From JAZDIT01 sp043804755 (lineage in GTDB: Bacteria > Patescibacteriota > Minisyncoccia > Minisyncoccales > JAQTPW01), in assembly GCA_043804755.1 (NCBI GenBank), contig JAZDIT010000035.1, positions 1-8,710 of the forward strand: DNA of 8,710 nt, given 5' to 3'. The notes under the pieces are model-generated. The model saw only the letters and a program-made list of their open reading frames with translations, searched no databases and was not told the origin of the DNA. The translations under genes were made by a program, and so were the position numbers. Of the stretch, positions 6,784-8,710 are shown piece after piece. Every line of letters begins with the position of its first letter. Position 1 is the first letter of the stretch.

Positions 6784-7866
6784 ATGCAAAAAATAATTTT
6801 ATCCTTTTTGTTTGTTTGTTTAGTTTTAGGGGCAATTACCTTTGTGTTCGCAGAAGAACGCCCCTTGGAAATTGATTATCCCAATGCACCGGGAGCAGTA
6901 ACGCCGTCATCAGTCGAAGGAACAAATTTACCTGATTATGTAAAATATATTTTCAATTTCGCGATAGGTGTTGCCACACTTCTTGCCTTGGGAGTCATAA
7001 TCATCGGAGGTGTACGACATGCGGCTTCCGCGGGAAACCCGACAACAATTTCAGATGCCAACGGCCAGATAATATCGGGGTTAACGGGATTGGGCATCTT
7101 ATTGGCATCATGGATGATTTTGACGACCATAAACCCCCAGCTGGTCGTTTTTAAACAACTCGAACTGGGAGAAATTTCTTCAAGACCGGGCCCGGGTGTC
7201 TGGCTTTGTAACTCGCCCGTTACTGAATTGGAAAATTTAAGCAATGGGACCGGGAATCAGGAAATATTGAATGGAATAAGCACCAGTACGTGTTTTATAG
7301 CCAATGCAGCCGGTGATTTCCCAAGATATTTTAATGACAAGATTAAAAATATTTATTTGATAAACAGCGAAGCGACAAAATATGGAGCGGTTTTGTTTGC
7401 GGACGTCGGCCAAAGCGGGGAATGCCAAGTTCGTACATCCAGCGGCTCTGTCGTGTCCAAACTTTCTTCGGTTGTTCCTTTTATTATAAAATCTGACCCG
7501 CAGGGAGATGGCGTAACCTTATATGAACAAACTGATTTTAATACGGATGTCCAAGGTTCTGTTAAACCTACTTCTGGTTCCTTTGGAGTAGGAACCCATG
7601 GCAGCATCGGAGCCAAACCCGTCCGTTCTCTCGGGATATCTTTGGTAAATAATGTACAAACACAACAAAAGCAATATATAGTCGTTGTCAGCGATAAAAC
7701 TCCGGCATTTGATGGCACGAAACGATGTGAAACCTTCGAAGCAAGTGACCATGATCTATTGGATAATTACAGGGTTGGTTCTTTTTGTGGATGGTTTTGG
7801 GACAGGTACCCCTGTATCGATTCCCTTTATATAATAGGCGGCTCGGTTATGGGAAATTTGCGATAG
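6784..7866 (+). CDS. T4SS pilin-domain protein with beta-rich, possibly crystallin-like extension (paralogue C)
   Basis: 360 residues, starting 3 nt after the previous stop and ending with TAG, the only non-TAA stop here. The N-terminal module is shared with the two upstream genes: signal peptide to A23 (VFA|EERP), LEIDYP at 28-33, helices at about 52-79 and 94-114, SAGNP loop at 82-86, LTTINPQLVVF at 113-123. The C-terminal 230 residues are unlike those of A and B. They have only six cysteines (142, 170, 214, 315, 335, 344), no coiled coil and alternating hydrophobic patterning typical of beta strands. Three units of the form 'strand, aromatic/G/D-rich turn, then S-[VL]-x-x-I' can be drawn: YGAVLFADVGQSGECQV (200-216) to SSVVPFII; GVTLYEQTDFN (243-253) to RSLGISLV; and YIVVVSDKTPAFDG (298-311) to DSLYIIGG. 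These recall beta/gamma-crystallin Greek-key motifs, a tentative reading. As the last gene of the operon it abuts the terminator. Confidence 0.83.
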   Translation: MQKIILSFLFVCLVLGAITFVFAEERPLEIDYPNAPGAVTPSSVEGTNLPDYVKYIFNFAIGVATLLALGVIIIGGVRHAASAGNPTTISDANGQIISGLTGLGILLASWMILTTINPQLVVFKQLELGEISSRPGPGVWLCNSPVTELENLSNGTGNQEILNGISTSTCFIANAAGDFPRYFNDKIKNIYLINSEATKYGAVLFADVGQSGECQVRTSSGSVVSKLSSVVPFIIKSDPQGDGVTLYEQTDFNTDVQGSVKPTSGSFGVGTHGSIGAKPVRSLGISLVNNVQTQQKQYIVVVSDKTPAFDGTKRCETFEASDHDLLDNYRVGSFCGWFWDRYPCIDSLYIIGGSVMGNLR

Positions 7867-7880
7867 ATATTAAATAAACA

Positions 7881-7907
7881 AAAACCCGCCTTTATAGGGC
7901 GGGTTTT
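7881..7907. terminator. Bidirectional intrinsic terminator between convergent operons
   Basis: A perfect 10-bp stem (AAAACCCGCC at 7881-7890 pairing with GGCGGGTTTT at 7898-7907) with a 7-nt loop. On the plus strand it is followed by a T-rich tract (TTTTTGTTTT up to 7913). On the minus strand the matching tract comes from the A-run just left of the stem. It begins 14 nt after the pilin paralogue C stop and ends 13 nt before the khpB stop on the opposite strand. One hairpin therefore serves both convergent transcripts. Factor-independent termination is inferred from the structure. Confidence 0.9.
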
Positions 7908-7919
7908 TGTTTTAAGGTC

Positions 7920-8381
7920 TTATGGCCTAGGTTTGATGATTATTTTTCTTTCCGGGTCTTCGCCGATGCTCTCGGTTATTACATCGGATCTATCAGCCAG
8001 TTCCATGTGCACGATTCTCCTTTCATAGGCTGACATCGGAAGCAGGGTTTTTTCCTGTTTTCCCAAAGCCACTTCGTCGGCAACACTCCTTGCCATTTCC
8101 CGCAGATAATCCGCTTTTTTCTTCTTGTAATCAGATATATCCAGGTCTATGAAAAAGGGGTCTATGATTTTTTTCCTCAAAATCGCTTTAAGCAGGTGCT
8201 GAATCTCGTTAAGAGTCTGACCGCCTTCTCCTATTAGTATCTGGGGTTCCTGCGTTTTCACTTCGATAAAAACCGTTTCATCCTTTTGCGGGGGATAGCT
8301 TATTTCCACTTCAAAATTCATTTTTCTGAAGAATTCTTCCGCTTCTTTTTTGACTTTGCTTAAATCGGTTGTGTTTAACAT
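7920..8381 (-). CDS. khpB: KhpB/Jag-type RNA-binding protein (KH + R3H, no Jag-N domain)
   Basis: 153 residues. A KH-like domain lies at about 22-81 with a GxxG loop reading IGEGGQTL (50-57). An R3H domain lies at about 86-152, with the R-x3-H signature R121/H125 in YERRIVHMELAD and the family ending TESIGEDPERKIIIKP. KhpB (older names Jag, SpoIIIJ-associated protein, EloR) binds RNA and in Firmicutes influences cell elongation and division. The usual N-terminal Jag-N domain is missing, making the protein clearly shorter than the roughly 200 or more residues of the Bacillus type. It follows yidC by 9 nt, the classic yidC-jag order, so the two are one transcript that ends at the hairpin beyond its stop. 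The GxxG loop carries glutamate and glycine where many relatives have basic residues. No Shine-Dalgarno precedes the ATG at 8381; the upstream bases are A/T-rich. Confidence 0.93.
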   Translation of the reverse strand: MLNTTDLSKVKKEAEEFFRKMNFEVEISYPPQKDETVFIEVKTQEPQILIGEGGQTLNEIQHLLKAILRKKIIDPFFIDLDISDYKKKKADYLREMARSVADEVALGKQEKTLLPMSAYERRIVHMELADRSDVITESIGEDPERKIIIKPRP

Positions 8382-8390
8382 GTTTTTGAT

Positions 8391-8710
8391 TTAAATTTTC
8401 TGCACCTTTTTCTTCGGAGAATATATTATGTACTGCTGTATTATGGAAAAAATACTCGTTGCTATCCAATAAAGACCTATTGCGGCCGGCAGTCTGAACA
8501 GAATGAATACCGTAAACAAAGGCAGAATATAAATCATCTGTTTTTGCATCATCTGCGATATCTGGGACGCCTGATCTTTTTTCCCCGAACCTTGCGAAGT
8601 TTTAGGAGCCATCATCTTTGACTGGAAAAACTGGCAGATCCCTGCCAGAACGGCAAAAATAATATTCGATTGTGAAAGATTTATGACGCCGAAAAATGTC
8701 GGATCCACCT
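8391..8710 (-). CDS. yidC: C-terminal part of YidC/Oxa1-family membrane protein insertase
   Basis: Partial: the frame is still open at the right edge of the window, so the N-terminal part and true start lie beyond 8710. The GTG at 8708 is an internal valine codon, not a start. About 105 residues are visible. They contain a membrane segment at about 14-30, a polar basic loop (about 31-56, with KKDQ and MMQKQM) and the family's closing pair of helices: YILPLFTVFILFRLPAAIGLYW at about 60-81, then IATSIFSIIQQYII. The LPAA-x-x-LYW motif and the Q-rich end of the last helix are diagnostic of YidC/Oxa1. The chain ends in a short basic tail (YSPKKKVQKI) expected in the cytoplasm. YidC inserts and folds inner-membrane proteins, alone or with SecYEG. 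It could in principle help insert the pilin-domain proteins encoded opposite, but they are in a separate transcript. Confidence 0.95.
   Translation of the reverse strand, partial: VDPTFFGVINLSQSNIIFAVLAGICQFFQSKMMAPKTSQGSGKKDQASQISQMMQKQMIYILPLFTVFILFRLPAAIGLYWIATSIFSIIQQYIIYSPKKKVQKI

Noticed and set aside
3957..6953. Shared 14-bp string GTAAAATATATTTT at 3957-3970 and 6940-6953
   Set aside because: It encodes the conserved VKYIF of the pilin modules in both genes, so it reflects protein paralogy and not a DNA repeat or recombination site.
1..8710. Alternative genetic code with TGA read as glycine (as in Gracilibacteria), suggested by the absence of TGA stops
   Set aside because: No gene needs an in-frame TGA to reach full length, and all families recognised here are complete under the standard code; the lack of TGA in ten stops is compatible with a TAA preference.
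1..8710. CRISPR array, tRNA, rRNA or insertion sequence
   Set aside because: Gaps between genes are at most a few tens of bases, apart from the terminator region, and no repeated spacers, transposase or inverted terminal repeats were seen.

Overview
The window looks like a stretch of chromosome from an uncultivated Candidate Phyla Radiation (Patescibacteria) bacterium, probably Parcubacteria-like. This is inferred from the proteins, not from a marker gene. A PrgI-family protein, a free-standing TraC-like N-terminal domain, a VirB4 ATPase and 'T4SS pilin'-type proteins whose mature ends begin E-(E/D)-R-x-L-E in this order is a layout typical of that group. So is a KhpB/Jag protein that lacks the Jag-N domain. 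All genes read in the standard code. Nine of the ten visible stops are TAA, one is TAG and none is TGA.

Plus strand, 1-7866: eight genes on one strand with very small gaps (1-26 nt), almost certainly one operon that begins before the window. They are, in order: the 3' end of a helical protein of unknown function (1-390); a PrgI/VirB3-like inner-membrane protein (416-841); a TraC-like domain protein (843-1493); a VirB4-type ATPase with intact Walker A and B motifs (1511-3298); a small protein with an acidic disordered N-terminus and two membrane segments (3301-3777); and three tandem secreted or membrane proteins (3795-5678, 5680-6780, 6784-7866). The last three share one N-terminal module: signal peptide, LE-x-DYP motif, two membrane segments and an ending LTTINPQLV-x-F. 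Their C-terminal regions differ sharply. The first two carry large cysteine-rich and coiled-coil extensions, and the third carries a beta-rich region with what looks like crystallin-like repeats.

Centre, 7881-7907: a strong GC hairpin flanked by A- and T-runs lies between the convergent operons and should terminate transcription in both directions.

Minus strand, 8710-7920: the 3' end of yidC (membrane protein insertase) followed by khpB/jag (KH-R3H RNA-binding protein). This is the conserved bacterial core neighbourhood and shows the locus is chromosomal.

Together the plus-strand genes look like the energising ATPase, the membrane platform and three pilin-domain surface proteins of a reduced type IV secretion-like or pilus-like apparatus. 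No relaxase, VirD4 coupling protein, VirB6, integrase or transposase is visible in the window. The most interesting part is the pilin-domain trio: one membrane/assembly module attached to three large and different extracytoplasmic domains. That suggests a surface structure for contact or adhesion, but the function is inference.
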